From: Candidatus Glassbacteria bacterium | GTDB lineage: Bacteria > Gemmatimonadota > Glassbacteria > GWA2-58-10 | Direction of reading: 5' to 3' | DNA: 35,338 nucleotides | Assembly (NCBI GenBank): GCA_019456185.1 | Contig: VRUH01000004.1 | Span: 75,131-110,468 of the forward strand | Translations under genes and position numbers: made by a program | The notes under the pieces: generated by a model | What the model was told of the DNA's origin: nothing | What the model saw: only the letters and a program-made list of their open reading frames with translations | The model's database searches: none | In this document: positions 13,921 through 22,674 of the stretch, one piece after another | Layout: every line of letters begins with the position of its first letter | Numbering within the stretch: the stretch's first letter is position 1

Positions 13921-15891
13921 TTAGCCGGTTTCCTCATTCTTTTCCAGACTCGTGGTAACTACTCCATCCTCGCTGTAAGTGTACATCACTCCTTTCGCGT
14001 CCTCTTCGATCTTGACATGTTTGTTGCCCAGGGTCAGTGCGACTCCGGGGAAAATAGTGCCGTAGACCTTGACATAGGCCTTTTTGAAAATATTTCCCTC
14101 GGCCTCCAGCTCTTTCAGTTCGGCGCCCAGAGTGGCGCCGATTTCCACTTTCTTCTTTCTGATTTTATTCAGGGTGGCGATCAGCTCCAGCCTGTCCGGC
14201 GGAAGGGCCTTTTTGACAAGCTGCCTGCGCGAGGACTTGTTCAGGATTTTATCGATCTCCTTGAGATGTTCCGCGTTTTTCCACAGCCGGGCCCTGACCT
14301 GTTTCATCCTGCCGCCGGTTTCCCTGTCGACACCGGCCATAACCAGCGTGTGGGTAAAGTTGTCGTTGCCCAGAATATTGGCCTCGATTCCCTTGAACGC
14401 GCAGCACTCTCCGCCCACGATAAGTCCTTTTTTCTCGGTAACCAGCAGGCAGCCCCGCGCCTGGACGTGGCTGTGCATGATATATTCGCCGATATTTATG
14501 TCCCCGTCGCAATAAATCTGCTGGTTGACACAGTACCTGGCCGTGACACTGCCGGCAGCCGTGATCTTTCCCTCGCCGCGGCCGATAAAGCCCATCTTGA
14601 TCAGCACATCGCCCCCGCATTCTATCTCGGCGTCCTCGACAATCCCGTTGATTTCGATATCTCCGGATGACTTGATCCTGAACCCGCTCTTGACATCACC
14701 GTTGATCACCACCGCGCCGATAAAGTCGATATTGCCGACCGAGTAGTCGATATCCCCTTTGACGGCGAAGATGGGGTCCACCTGGACCACGTCACCGACT
14801 TTCTTGACCGTCCCGTCGATATCAGTGACCAGTACGTCCGGGTCGCCCGGATCGGGCGAGGTATTGTCACCCTTGGGCATGGCGGGCTTTTCGCCCTGCC
14901 CGGGGGCAACCGTTTTACCGAAGATGGTTTTGCCTTCCTTGCCTTCCACCGGATCGGTGATCCTGACCAGTTTATCGCCCTTTTTCACGTTCTGGATCAG
15001 GTTTAACTCTTTGAAATCGACATTTCCCTTCTCGTCGAACCTGGGCTTGATCTCGGTCTCGAAAAAGAACTCCAGCTCGCCATCACTGCCATCCACCGGC
15101 GGCAGGCCCCTGGCAACCAGGACCGGCTGGTCGAACTTTTCCTTATTGAACACCGAATCGATCACATCGTCGAGCACTCCGTAAACAATGCCGCTGTCGG
15201 CCAGGTACTTTTTCAATTCCTCCGGCCCGAAATCATCTTCCTGCAGGCGCGGCGTAACCTTAACCGCGGCGCCATACTCGTCGGTCACGTTTTCCATCGC
15301 GAAAAACGGCTGAACCTTAAGCGTGTTCGTCGAAAGGTGCAGGTAGCCGTCCATTGTCGCCACGAGGATTTTGTTGTTGTCCGGGGAGTAATCAGCGTTC
15401 ACAAGGTCGGGAATCCTTGCCGAGACTACTTCCTGCGCCGGTATCTCAGCTCCAAACACGTCCATCCCGTCCTCGCCGTCCTCGGCGCGAACGATTTCGG
15501 CGATCTTGTCCCCTTTCTTGACCCGTACCGGTTTGCCCGGCTCGGTAATATATTCCGCGCCCCCGTTCTTACCCTCTTTGGGAGCGGTGCCCTCGGCGAT
15601 CAGCAGACGTTCGTTCAGCTTGGGGGCTTTTTCGAGCTGGGCGAGCAGCTCGTCCCTGATGCCGAATTTGATCCCCTCGCCGGCCAGGGCGACGTCAACC
15701 GCATCCTTATCGAACTTGGCGGATTCTCCCGGAGCCGAGAGCGTGAGATAAGCTTTCAGCTTGTCTTTGGTAATTTCGACCCTGGCCCGCATTTTCTCTT
15801 CGGAGCTTTCGGCTTGTGCGCCGGGATCCTCGTCCCGCTTGCCGGGAGAGGGCTGGTCCGCGGGGTTTTGCGGTTTGGCTTGGTCGTTCAT
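13921..15891 (-). CDS. FapA family protein (DUF342)
   Basis: 656 residues starting at ATG 15891. The N-terminal 40 residues are Pro/Glu/Lys-rich and probably disordered. Next come repeats of the DUF342 N-terminal region ('DKDAVDVALAGEGIKFGIRD', 'GTAPKEGKNGGAEYI', 'LPPVDGSDGELEFFF'). Then there is a right-handed beta-helix-like stretch with 'VNGDV'-type turns (GAVVINGDVKSGFRI, GDIEINGIVEDAEIECGG, GDINIGEYIMHSHVQARG), a helical segment and a short C-terminal beta region. This is the FapA/DUF342 architecture; some members affect cell polarity and flagellar placement in Vibrio and Shewanella, and the fold resembles polymer scaffolds such as bactofilins. No flagellar gene is in view. Its ATG overlaps the stop of the CBS gene (ATGA), so the two are translationally coupled. 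Confidence 0.88.
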   Translation of the reverse strand: MNDQAKPQNPADQPSPGKRDEDPGAQAESSEEKMRARVEITKDKLKAYLTLSAPGESAKFDKDAVDVALAGEGIKFGIRDELLAQLEKAPKLNERLLIAEGTAPKEGKNGGAEYITEPGKPVRVKKGDKIAEIVRAEDGEDGMDVFGAEIPAQEVVSARIPDLVNADYSPDNNKILVATMDGYLHLSTNTLKVQPFFAMENVTDEYGAAVKVTPRLQEDDFGPEELKKYLADSGIVYGVLDDVIDSVFNKEKFDQPVLVARGLPPVDGSDGELEFFFETEIKPRFDEKGNVDFKELNLIQNVKKGDKLVRITDPVEGKEGKTIFGKTVAPGQGEKPAMPKGDNTSPDPGDPDVLVTDIDGTVKKVGDVVQVDPIFAVKGDIDYSVGNIDFIGAVVINGDVKSGFRIKSSGDIEINGIVEDAEIECGGDVLIKMGFIGRGEGKITAAGSVTARYCVNQQIYCDGDINIGEYIMHSHVQARGCLLVTEKKGLIVGGECCAFKGIEANILGNDNFTHTLVMAGVDRETGGRMKQVRARLWKNAEHLKEIDKILNKSSRRQLVKKALPPDRLELIATLNKIRKKKVEIGATLGAELKELEAEGNIFKKAYVKVYGTIFPGVALTLGNKHVKIEEDAKGVMYTYSEDGVVTTSLEKNEETG

Positions 15892-16352
15892 GATTTTTTA
15901 GTGCCCGCAACGTGAGAAATGATGTCGATTGTGCTCACCAGGCCGGTCAGTTTCCGGCCTTTCATGACAATCAGCCTGTGTATTTTGTTCTCCAGCATCA
16001 TTTGGGCCAACTGCTCCACTGCCATCGTCTCTTTAGCCGTAACCGGATCGGGAGACATGATACTTCCGACATTGAGCTGGCTTTCGGTTTCGATCGACAG
16101 CTTTTCCAACTCCGGCGTGGTGTCCATCAGGTCTTTCAATCCGAGCTTGACTGTCAGGTCGAGATCGAGATCCATAAAGTGCCCGATAATATCTGTTTTC
16201 GTCACGATCCCGACCAGTTTTCCTTTCTTGTCGACTACCGGCGCACTGCTGAAATTGTGCTTGATGAACAGGTCGATCAGGTCGTTGACTTTCATCTCTT
16301 TTCCGACTTTAATGACCTTGCGGGTCATGATGTCCCTGGCTTTGACGCTCAA
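15888..16352 (-). CDS. CBS-domain pair protein
   Basis: TTG 16352 lies behind AAAGGAG. The 154-residue product holds two CBS motifs: 'RDIMTRKVIKVGKEMKVNDL' with 'HNFSSAPVVDKKGKLVGIVT', and 'VGSIMSPDPVTAKETMAVEQ' with 'NKIHRLIVMKGRKLTGLVS'. An insert of about 25 residues rich in Asp and Leu joins them. CBS pairs bind adenosine nucleotides (AMP, ATP, SAM, c-di-AMP) and act as energy or ligand sensors. With no fused output domain, it would have to act on a partner. The four-base overlap with the FapA gene downstream makes FapA the natural candidate partner. Confidence 0.88.
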   Translation of the reverse strand: MSVKARDIMTRKVIKVGKEMKVNDLIDLFIKHNFSSAPVVDKKGKLVGIVTKTDIIGHFMDLDLDLTVKLGLKDLMDTTPELEKLSIETESQLNVGSIMSPDPVTAKETMAVEQLAQMMLENKIHRLIVMKGRKLTGLVSTIDIISHVAGTKKS

Positions 16353-16490
16353 CGGTTCTCCTTTCGGAGCGAGGTCCGCCCGTGGTCAGGATTAGCTGAA
16401 AGAGAAAAATGGAATAGAAATGCGGGATGAGCACGCTGAATTATGCGCAAGCCCATCTGTGAAGAAGGTTACCACCGAACAGGAGAGATT

Positions 16491-16673
16491 TCAAGAACGA
16501 AGCTCACAGCGCCGAACTATAACCTGTTCCGGCTTCAGCTTCTATCTCAAAGTGATGGATTGGTTAAACTCCTCATGGTGTGCGAGATTTTTCATCCTAC
16601 AGGCTGCTTCAGCGGCAATTAGTACAACAGTTAAGTTTAACAGTACAAAGAATATTCGTTTTTTATGTCCCAT
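16491..16673 (-). pseudogene. Possible remnant of an SGNH-hydrolase-like anchored protein
   Basis: A frame from ATG 16673 reads MGHKKRIFFVLLNLTVVLIA and then AEAACRM, a signal-anchor followed by E-A-x-x-R. This is a common start of membrane-anchored SGNH/GDSL hydrolases. It stops at 16542. In another frame a short continuation 'KLKPEQVIVRR' follows, similar to the K-x-N/E-Q segment of those proteins, and stops at 16491. No ribosome binding site precedes the ATG. I read the region as a truncated, shifted gene, but the match rests on short N-terminal patterns. The rest of 16353-16751 shows nothing else I can name. Confidence 0.3.
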
Positions 16674-16751
16674 AATCAGCAGGCGTCTAACTTGAGAAAT
16701 TTAACAGAAATCTCGCACAATACCTCCCCCGCACCTGTCGAGGAAGTGTAA

Positions 16752-18494
16752 TCAAACGTTAACGGCCACGCCGGCGCTGTCACTTCGGTCAACCGGCCGC
16801 AGTATCTTCCCCGCGGCCTCCACCACCATCCACACCGCCAGCACGAGTGTGAAAGCGTTGATCGCGGCCAGCAGGTACTGCCGCTGGGTCAGGAATATCC
16901 ACTCGTTGAGCAGCATCGCCCAGGTAGTCATCAGCAACATGAACGCGCAGGGCAGCCCGCTGACCAGGTAGGACAGCCCGCCCCGGCCGCGAAGGTAGAT
17001 CGTGATCAGCAGCAGAGCCAGGGCTGCCAGCAGCTGGTTCACCGCCCCGAACATCGGCCACAGCGCCAGCGCTCCGGTCCCGTTGGCCCCGCTGGCGAAC
17101 GCCAGGGCGGCCGCTGTAACTACGGCGATCCCGGTGGTGACATACCGGCCCGAAATCTTCTGCAGCCGGAGTTCGCTGAACAGTTCGCTGAGGATATAGC
17201 GCTGGGTGCGGGTGGCCGTGTCCAGCGTGGTGCCGGCGAAACTGGCGATAAAGACGCCCATGATCGCCTTGCCGATCGGTGGCGGGATACCGATGGCGTT
17301 CATCATGTTTGCGCTGCCCACCACCACCGCGTCGATCTTGGAGGCCAGTCCCTGCGCCGCGCCCCACGAGTGGTAGTGATACTGCCAGGCGGTGGAACCA
17401 GTCAGCATCACTCCGTCCTCGCCAACATAGCCCAGCCCGATCCCCGCGCTGACCGCCACCAGTACCAGCACCGCCAGCGCCGACTCGAACAGCATCGAAC
17501 CGTAGCCGACAAACAGGGCGTCCGGTTCACACGAGATCTGTTTGCTGCTGGTGCCGCTGGAGACGATGCAGTGGAAACCGCTCACCGCCCCGCAGGCGAT
17601 AGTGATAAACAGGAACGGCCAGAGCGGAGGCGCGCCGCTGGCGCCGGGATTGAACGCCGGGGCCACAATATGCATCCCGCCGACACCGCTGGCCACCAGC
17701 GCGCCCAGGGCCAGCAGGCCCATCGAGATGAACAGCTGCCAGGCGTTGATATAGTCCCGCGGCTGCAGCAGCACCGTTACCGGCAGGGTGGAGGCGATAA
17801 AGGCATAGATCAGCAGCAGGATGGTCCACGCGCCGGTGGCCGGAATACCGGCTACCGACTCGAATGAAACGGGCAGCAGGGTGCCAAGCCAGATAGTCAG
17901 GTACATTGCCGCCACGGCCGCCGCTGTCGAGAGCACGATACTGGCCGTGGTCCGGTACATCAGCAACCCGGCTCCCACCGCAATCGGGATCTGCAGCCAT
18001 ACCGGCAGCACGGCCGATGGGAACATGTTGAAGATCAAGGCGATAACCAGCCCGAAAATCGCGATCACGATCCACAGTTCCAGGAACATGATCAGGAAGA
18101 ATATCAGCCGCACCCGCCGGTTGATATAGCGGCTGGTGACCTCGGTGAGGGTCTTGCCCTGGTTGCGCAGGGAGATAACCAGCGAACCGAGGTCATGCAC
18201 GCCGCCCATGATTACCGCTCCGAGAAAGACCCACAGCAGCGCGGGCACCCAGCCCCAGATAATTCCGATTGCGGGGCCGACGATCGGACCGGTGCCGGCG
18301 ATCGAAGTGTAGTGGTGGCCGAAGATGATCCCTTTGCGGGTGGGCACGAAATCGATCCCGTCCTGCTGCGTGCGCGAGGGCACCTCGGCGTTGCGGTCGA
18401 GGCCGAACACTTTCCGTCCCAGAAACCGGCCGTAAGTATGGTAGACGGCCAGGTAGCCGAAAAATGTGACCAGTATCAGCAGCAGAGCATCCAT
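16752..18494 (-). CDS. CstA-family carbon starvation / peptide-pyruvate transporter
   Basis: ATG 18494 follows GAGGGG. The 580-residue polytopic inner-membrane protein has the CstA signature throughout: 'GRKVFGLDRNAEVPSRTQQD', 'VPTRKGIIFGHHYTSIAGTG', 'PAIGIIWGWVPALLWVFLG', GGVHDLGSLVISLRNQGKTL, 'FHCIVSSGTSSKQI' and 'FGAVNQLLAALALLLITIYL'. About 15 hydrophobic segments are visible. Family members import peptides or pyruvate (E. coli CstA and BtsT) and are often induced under carbon limitation. It is shorter than CstA/BtsT of E. coli (about 700) and close to the shorter branch of the family. It is monocistronic, near a 2-oxoacid oxidoreductase operon, so pyruvate uptake would be consistent but is not shown. 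Confidence 0.92.
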   Translation of the reverse strand: MDALLLILVTFFGYLAVYHTYGRFLGRKVFGLDRNAEVPSRTQQDGIDFVPTRKGIIFGHHYTSIAGTGPIVGPAIGIIWGWVPALLWVFLGAVIMGGVHDLGSLVISLRNQGKTLTEVTSRYINRRVRLIFFLIMFLELWIVIAIFGLVIALIFNMFPSAVLPVWLQIPIAVGAGLLMYRTTASIVLSTAAAVAAMYLTIWLGTLLPVSFESVAGIPATGAWTILLLIYAFIASTLPVTVLLQPRDYINAWQLFISMGLLALGALVASGVGGMHIVAPAFNPGASGAPPLWPFLFITIACGAVSGFHCIVSSGTSSKQISCEPDALFVGYGSMLFESALAVLVLVAVSAGIGLGYVGEDGVMLTGSTAWQYHYHSWGAAQGLASKIDAVVVGSANMMNAIGIPPPIGKAIMGVFIASFAGTTLDTATRTQRYILSELFSELRLQKISGRYVTTGIAVVTAAALAFASGANGTGALALWPMFGAVNQLLAALALLLITIYLRGRGGLSYLVSGLPCAFMLLMTTWAMLLNEWIFLTQRQYLLAAINAFTLVLAVWMVVEAAGKILRPVDRSDSAGVAVNV

Positions 18495-18719
18495 CCGGTA
18501 TCCCCTCGTTAATCGGCGCGCCCTGATGTCGCACCCTTAACTTTACGCCATCAGCTTTCTCACACCTTTCAGATGTTGAAACTAATTTAACCATCTCTCT
18601 CTGCCTGGGGCAAGTGGAAGCGATCTTTACGCTGGCCTGAATTATGCATATGCTGAGAGACTAAGAAAATCGTTTTGGCGACAGGAAAATAATGCCGACA
18701 GTGCATTGTACGGCATAAG

Positions 18720-18748
18720 TTCTGTTCTAATAGTTAGATATCTATAAT
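18720..18748 (+). promoter_or_regulatory. Probable sigma-70 promoter of the SH3-protein operon
   Basis: A perfect TATAAT (18743-18748) lies 17 bases after a weak -35 (TTCTGT). Transcription would begin about 55 bases before ATG 18810. The remaining intergenic DNA (18495-18719) between the divergent CstA gene and this operon shows no other site I can name. Confidence 0.5.
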
Positions 18749-18809
18749 GCGGCGGCGCCTGCGGAAGTGATTGCACCGCCTGAATAACAGGCTACCGGGG
18801 GGTATCGTT

Positions 18810-19670
18810 ATGCCGGAAATCGGCATCAATTTCCGCTATTTAAAACTAGTCCTGGCGCTGGTTATCTCCTTATGCGCCGTTCCCCTGGCCGATCTGGGCG
18901 CCGAAAACGGTACGGTTGCGGTGATCACCAACCGCTTCGCCAATATCCGCTCCGGGCCGGGAACAAAGTTTACCCGGCTCGGCCGGGTGTACCGGGGAGA
19001 CCGTTTCCCGGTCAGCGATATCCGTCCTGAATGGATCGAAATATCTTACAGCGGACGCGCCGCCTGGGTATTCGGTGAACTGGTCCGCCTGGAGCAGGCG
19101 GGACTGGAGCCTGAGAAAATCGAACGCGTGGATATCAGGATCGACGACCTGAACAACCGCCTCGATCGCCTGGTGCGGAAAGTCGAGCAGGTAGCCGAAA
19201 TGATCGATCAGCGCTACCCGGACCCCCCGGCCGTCGATTCGACCGCAATACTGACCGTGGAGCCGAAGAGAAAACTGCAGCCGGCCGAGTTTGTCTCGCC
19301 CGCCTGGGTGTTTATCCCCGGCGGACCGCGCCTCTCGGCGGGCGACAGGCTTCGCGGCTGGGGACTGCTGGGCCTGACCGCGGCCTGCGCAGGAGGAGGC
19401 TACTACTTCCATGCGAAACACCTGGACTACCGCGACGACTACCGGGCCCTGGGACCATCCACCCCGGCTGAAGAGTTCGAGAAACTCTACGCTAAGGCCG
19501 ACAACCGGCGCAGGGTCAGCGACGCTCTGTTCTACGCCGCGGCCGGGTTGTACGCACTCAACGTGCTCGACTACTTCTTCTTCCTGCCGCACACCATGGC
19601 CGGGATGGCCGTGGCCGCCGACCATGAGGGCGGAGGCAGGATCAATCTCAGTATGAGCAAGGAATTTTGA
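18810..19670 (+). CDS. Exported SH3-domain protein with DUF5683-like C-terminus
   Basis: ATG 18810 follows a GGGGGG ribosome binding site; an upstream TTG at 18771 was rejected. A signal peptide (residues about 1-30, LVLALVISLCAVPLADLGA) is followed by a bacterial SH3 domain ('VITNRFANIRSGPGTKFTRL' and 'EISYSGRAAWVFGELVRL', about 35-95). Next are a coiled coil (about 100-135, IDDLNNRLDRLVRKVEQVAE), a linker, and a C-terminal region with two hydrophobic stretches ('RGWGLLGLTAACAGGGYYFH' and 'RRVSDALFYAAAGLYALNVL') like the DUF5683 proteins common in FCB genomes. SH3_3 domains bind peptides or peptidoglycan, so a periplasmic cell-envelope role is likely. The TTG of the lipoprotein gene overlaps its TGA, so both are coupled. 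Confidence 0.8.
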   Translation: MPEIGINFRYLKLVLALVISLCAVPLADLGAENGTVAVITNRFANIRSGPGTKFTRLGRVYRGDRFPVSDIRPEWIEISYSGRAAWVFGELVRLEQAGLEPEKIERVDIRIDDLNNRLDRLVRKVEQVAEMIDQRYPDPPAVDSTAILTVEPKRKLQPAEFVSPAWVFIPGGPRLSAGDRLRGWGLLGLTAACAGGGYYFHAKHLDYRDDYRALGPSTPAEEFEKLYAKADNRRRVSDALFYAAAGLYALNVLDYFFFLPHTMAGMAVAADHEGGGRINLSMSKEF

Positions 19671-21724
19671 GTTCCGGGCGATACATACCGCTGGTCATGG
19701 TTATCGCGACGGCCTTGTTTCTCGCCTGCCGCGACACCCCGCGCGACAACCCGTTCGACCCGGACACCGAGGTCCTGGTTGTCGAGGTGCTCTCGCCTCC
19801 GGAGGGACGGAGCTATACGACCGGACACCCGGTCAGGTTCGAGATGGCCGCGCGCACGGCTTTCGACAACCAGCCGGCCGGCGACAGTTTCCTGTGGAAG
19901 AGCGATATTTCGGGCACGCTTTCCAGACAGCGGTCTTTCACCGCCAGCCTGCCGGCGGGAACTCACAGGATCTCCGTTACCGTTACCGACGCCGCCGGGC
20001 GCGCCGGCAGCCGCTCGTTCCTGCTCAAGATACGTTCGGCCACCGAGTTCGGTGTCGAACTGGTTGTACCCTCTATAGATACGGCATTTATCAAGGGATC
20101 GGTGATCGCGCCCCTGGCGGCGGAATACTTACCGGAGGGCTTCTCGGTGATCGGCAGGGTATGGAATTTCGGGGCCGGCAGCGGGATCGCCCCATCGACC
20201 CTGCAGGAGCCGGGCCTGGTGACCTACGACCTGCCGGGCACTTTTCCGCTGACCTACCTGGTAGTCGATGCCCAGGGCCGGGTGGCGGCCGATACCGTGC
20301 AGGTGGAAGTGGTGGCATCGGCACAGCCGCCGGTGGCCGAAATTTACTCTCCCGCTGCGGATACCACGGTCTCGGTGGGCGACAGTGTTTACCTGGAGGC
20401 GGTCGCCCTGCAGACCGCCGGCAGGATCGTTTCCATCGGCTGGATTTATCCCCCCGGCAGCGGGCTGGAAAACCGGACCGATACGGTTGAAACTCCCGGC
20501 TGGGTAATAATGGTCAACCCCGGCGTCTTCCCGCTGCGCTTCATGGTCTCCGACCTGCTGGGAGTTACCGCCGCGGACACGGTGACCGTGACGGTCAACG
20601 ACACGCTGGACCCGCCGGTCGGTTCTATCGTCCAGCCGGCGGCGGACACCACGATTGTCGCCGGGGACAGCATATTCTTCAGCGGCCAGTTCACCCCCGC
20701 CGCACTGGTGGGCGTAACCCACCTCTGGGACTGGGGCAGCGGCAGCGGACTGGCGCCGGACTCGGTGATCGAGCCGGGCTGGAAAGTTTTCGACTCGACC
20801 GGGACCTGCGTAGTCACTTATACCGCCCGCGACCTCTCCGGCCGGGGCGCGCCGGACAGTGTTACCATAACAGTCGACCCCAACCAGCCGCCGCTGGCCT
20901 CGATTCTCAGCCCCTCCAGCGATATTGCGGTCGGCCTGGGCGGGGAGCTGATGTTCGAGGCCGATGACTCGGACCCCGAGGGCAGGGTGGCTGTCAGGGC
21001 CTGGGTCTGGGACCCGGCCAGCGGTATCGCACCCTCGCCGGCCGACAGCGGCAGGGTGGCGGGTATGCGAAGTTTCACCGCAACCGGCAGTTTCCGGATA
21101 AGTTACCATGTAGTGGACGACAAGGGTCTTGAGGCGGCCGACACCGTGACCGTCACGGTCTCCAGCAACCAGCTGCCGCTGGCGCAGATATCTTCGCCCT
21201 CCGGGGATACGACTGTCTACGCCTGGGCTCCGGTCGTGTTCGCGGGGACCGACTCCGACGGCGACGGATCGATTGTTTCCCGGCAGTGGGATTTCGGCCT
21301 TGCGGACCTGACAGTGACCGGCGATACCACCCGCAATCCCGGCGAAGTCTATTTTTCCAGCGCCGGCAGCTATGAGGTCGTCTACTCGGTGACCGACGAC
21401 AAAAGCGCGCGCAAAGCCGACACCCTGGCCGTGACAGTCAACGCCAACAGCCGTCCCCAGGCGATGATTATCTCTCCGGCGGGCGGTATCTCGATCTCGG
21501 CCGGCGACAGCCTGAGCCTGCTGGCTACCGATTTTGATCCGGACGGTTCGGTGGTGTCGCGGGTATGGACTTACGGCGACGGGAGCGGGATTCCCCCGGA
21601 CTCGGTTGCGATCCCTGATTACCGCACCTTTCTCAACCAGGGATCTTTCGTGCTGGAATACAGAGTGACGGACAACGTGGGCGGTGTGTCTGCGGATTCT
21701 CTGCTGGTGACTGTCGGACCATGA
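19667..21724 (+). CDS. Lipoprotein with tandem Ig/PKD-like repeats
   Basis: TTG 19667 overlaps the TGA of the SH3 gene. The signal reads MSSGRYIPLVMVIATALFLA with Cys21, a lipobox, followed by 'RDTPRDNPFDPDT', a motif common in FCB-group lipoproteins. The 685-residue product then consists of about seven Ig-like domains. The last five share the starts 'PPVAEIYSPAADTTVSVG', 'PPVGSIVQPAADTTIVAG', 'PPLASILSPSSDIAVGLG', 'LPLAQISSPSGDTTVYAW' and 'RPQAMIISPAGGISISAG'. A core 'GSGIAPDSV'-like turn and an end 'VTDDKGxxAADTVTVTV' recur. This is PKD/cadherin-like architecture with likely calcium-binding D-x-D segments. It should be anchored in the outer membrane, facing the outside or the periplasm. No catalytic domain is present. 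It is convergent with the DUF502 gene after 10 bases. Confidence 0.85.
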   Translation: MSSGRYIPLVMVIATALFLACRDTPRDNPFDPDTEVLVVEVLSPPEGRSYTTGHPVRFEMAARTAFDNQPAGDSFLWKSDISGTLSRQRSFTASLPAGTHRISVTVTDAAGRAGSRSFLLKIRSATEFGVELVVPSIDTAFIKGSVIAPLAAEYLPEGFSVIGRVWNFGAGSGIAPSTLQEPGLVTYDLPGTFPLTYLVVDAQGRVAADTVQVEVVASAQPPVAEIYSPAADTTVSVGDSVYLEAVALQTAGRIVSIGWIYPPGSGLENRTDTVETPGWVIMVNPGVFPLRFMVSDLLGVTAADTVTVTVNDTLDPPVGSIVQPAADTTIVAGDSIFFSGQFTPAALVGVTHLWDWGSGSGLAPDSVIEPGWKVFDSTGTCVVTYTARDLSGRGAPDSVTITVDPNQPPLASILSPSSDIAVGLGGELMFEADDSDPEGRVAVRAWVWDPASGIAPSPADSGRVAGMRSFTATGSFRISYHVVDDKGLEAADTVTVTVSSNQLPLAQISSPSGDTTVYAWAPVVFAGTDSDGDGSIVSRQWDFGLADLTVTGDTTRNPGEVYFSSAGSYEVVYSVTDDKSARKADTLAVTVNANSRPQAMIISPAGGISISAGDSLSLLATDFDPDGSVVSRVWTYGDGSGIPPDSVAIPDYRTFLNQGSFVLEYRVTDNVGGVSADSLLVTVGP
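20327..21721 (+). repeat. Five tandem Ig/PKD-like repeat units
   Basis: Units of about 93 codons start near protein residues 221, 316, 408, 501 and 594. They share a [QNS]-x-P-x-[AG]-x-I-x-[SQ]-P start and a V-x-V end. The similarity is clear in protein but diverged in DNA, so the units are old duplications. Confidence 0.7.
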
Positions 21725-21734
21725 CGGAGAAGGC

Positions 21735-22439
21735 TTAACTTCCCCCGCTATTTTCATCCGGGACCGTTTCCGGCAGGCTGCCCGGCCTGATCCTGGCCGG
21801 CCGCGCCGAGGGCATCCGGCCCAACTCGTAACGGTCCGGGTGGATCATTCCCAGGCTCAGCACCAGTTTCAAGCCTTCCTCCACGGTCAGTTCCAGGAGG
21901 TACAATTCCTCCTCCGGCACCAGGATGATATAGCCCGAGGTCGGGTTGGGCACGGTGGGCATGAACACATGGGCGAACCGTCCCTTGCTGTCCTCGCCGC
22001 TGACGCTGAACGGCACCAGTTGCTTGCTGGTAACAAAGCCCACCGCGAACAGCCCCTTGCGCGGATACTCGATAATCGCCACCTGCTCGAAACTGCTGGC
22101 GTCCATCTCCAGGAACCCGTCGCTGACCTGTTTTATCGCCCCGAAAATATTCCCGATCAGCGGGATTCTGACTATGGCCAGATCCTTGAGCCGGTTCAAC
22201 CTGCCGCCGATATAAGTCCGGCTGACCATCCCCACCAGCCAGATTACCAGGATCAGGCTGATAAAGCCCACTCCATGGATATACTCCCCGAACAACTGGG
22301 CGAAATAACGTCCCAGGATCCCGTCCAGTACCCGGAACAGCCAACTGACAAGGAATATCGTGGTAATTACGGGCAGCAGGATCAGGATGCCGGTCGTGAT
22401 CTGTTTGCGGAGCGTGCGCAATGCGTTGCTGTCGAACAA
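21735..22439 (-). CDS. DUF502 family membrane protein
   Basis: TTG 22439 follows GGAGG. The 234-residue product has the DUF502 layout. There are two membrane segments (about 15-35, ITTGILILLPVITTIFLVSW, and about 55-75, VGFISLILVIWLVGMVSRTY). Between them are a short loop with 'RVLDGILGRYFAQLF', and after them 'IPLIGNIFGAIKQVSDGFL', 'VAIIEYPRKGLFAVGFVTS', 'HVFMPTVPNPTSGYIILVPE' and 'LELTVEEGLKLVLSLGMI'. These are strongly conserved in the family. The biochemical function of DUF502 proteins is not established; homologues are widespread in bacteria and in plants (COV1-like). The C-terminal 30 residues are basic and Pro-rich. It is monocistronic. Confidence 0.93.
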   Translation of the reverse strand: MFDSNALRTLRKQITTGILILLPVITTIFLVSWLFRVLDGILGRYFAQLFGEYIHGVGFISLILVIWLVGMVSRTYIGGRLNRLKDLAIVRIPLIGNIFGAIKQVSDGFLEMDASSFEQVAIIEYPRKGLFAVGFVTSKQLVPFSVSGEDSKGRFAHVFMPTVPNPTSGYIILVPEEELYLLELTVEEGLKLVLSLGMIHPDRYELGRMPSARPARIRPGSLPETVPDENSGGS

Positions 22440-22601
22440 TCCGGGCCTCCATCAGCGCTTGGAGCGAAAGTAATTTGGTTAATACGCCTTTATAATCTAA
22501 AATAATGCGTTTTACCGCGCATGCAAAGCTGATTTATTGAACACGTGGCCGGGTCCGTGGATTTGCAGGCTCACGATTAACGATGTCGTAAAAAGTCCGA
22601 A

Positions 22602-22630
22602 TTGACAAACCATTCTTCCGTGGTTAATTT
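22602..22630 (+). promoter_or_regulatory. Candidate sigma-70 promoter of the orphan membrane protein
   Basis: A perfect TTGACA (22602-22607), 17 bases, then TAATTT (22625-22630), a weak -10. Start would lie near 22637, with a leader of about 38 bases before ATG 22675. Confidence 0.4.
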
Positions 22631-22674
22631 TTTCAGTTGTTGATCGAACTTTTACCCTGCGCACCGGAGACGAG

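Noticed and set aside
16420-16695. 91-codon plus-strand frame
   Set aside because: No ribosome binding site and no motif. The opposite strand has a more protein-like remnant.
20129-21757. 542-codon open frame antisense to the Ig-repeat lipoprotein
   Set aside because: High-GC codon structure leaves the opposite strand open. The product is Arg/Gly/His-rich without domains, and the sense strand encodes a clear lipoprotein.
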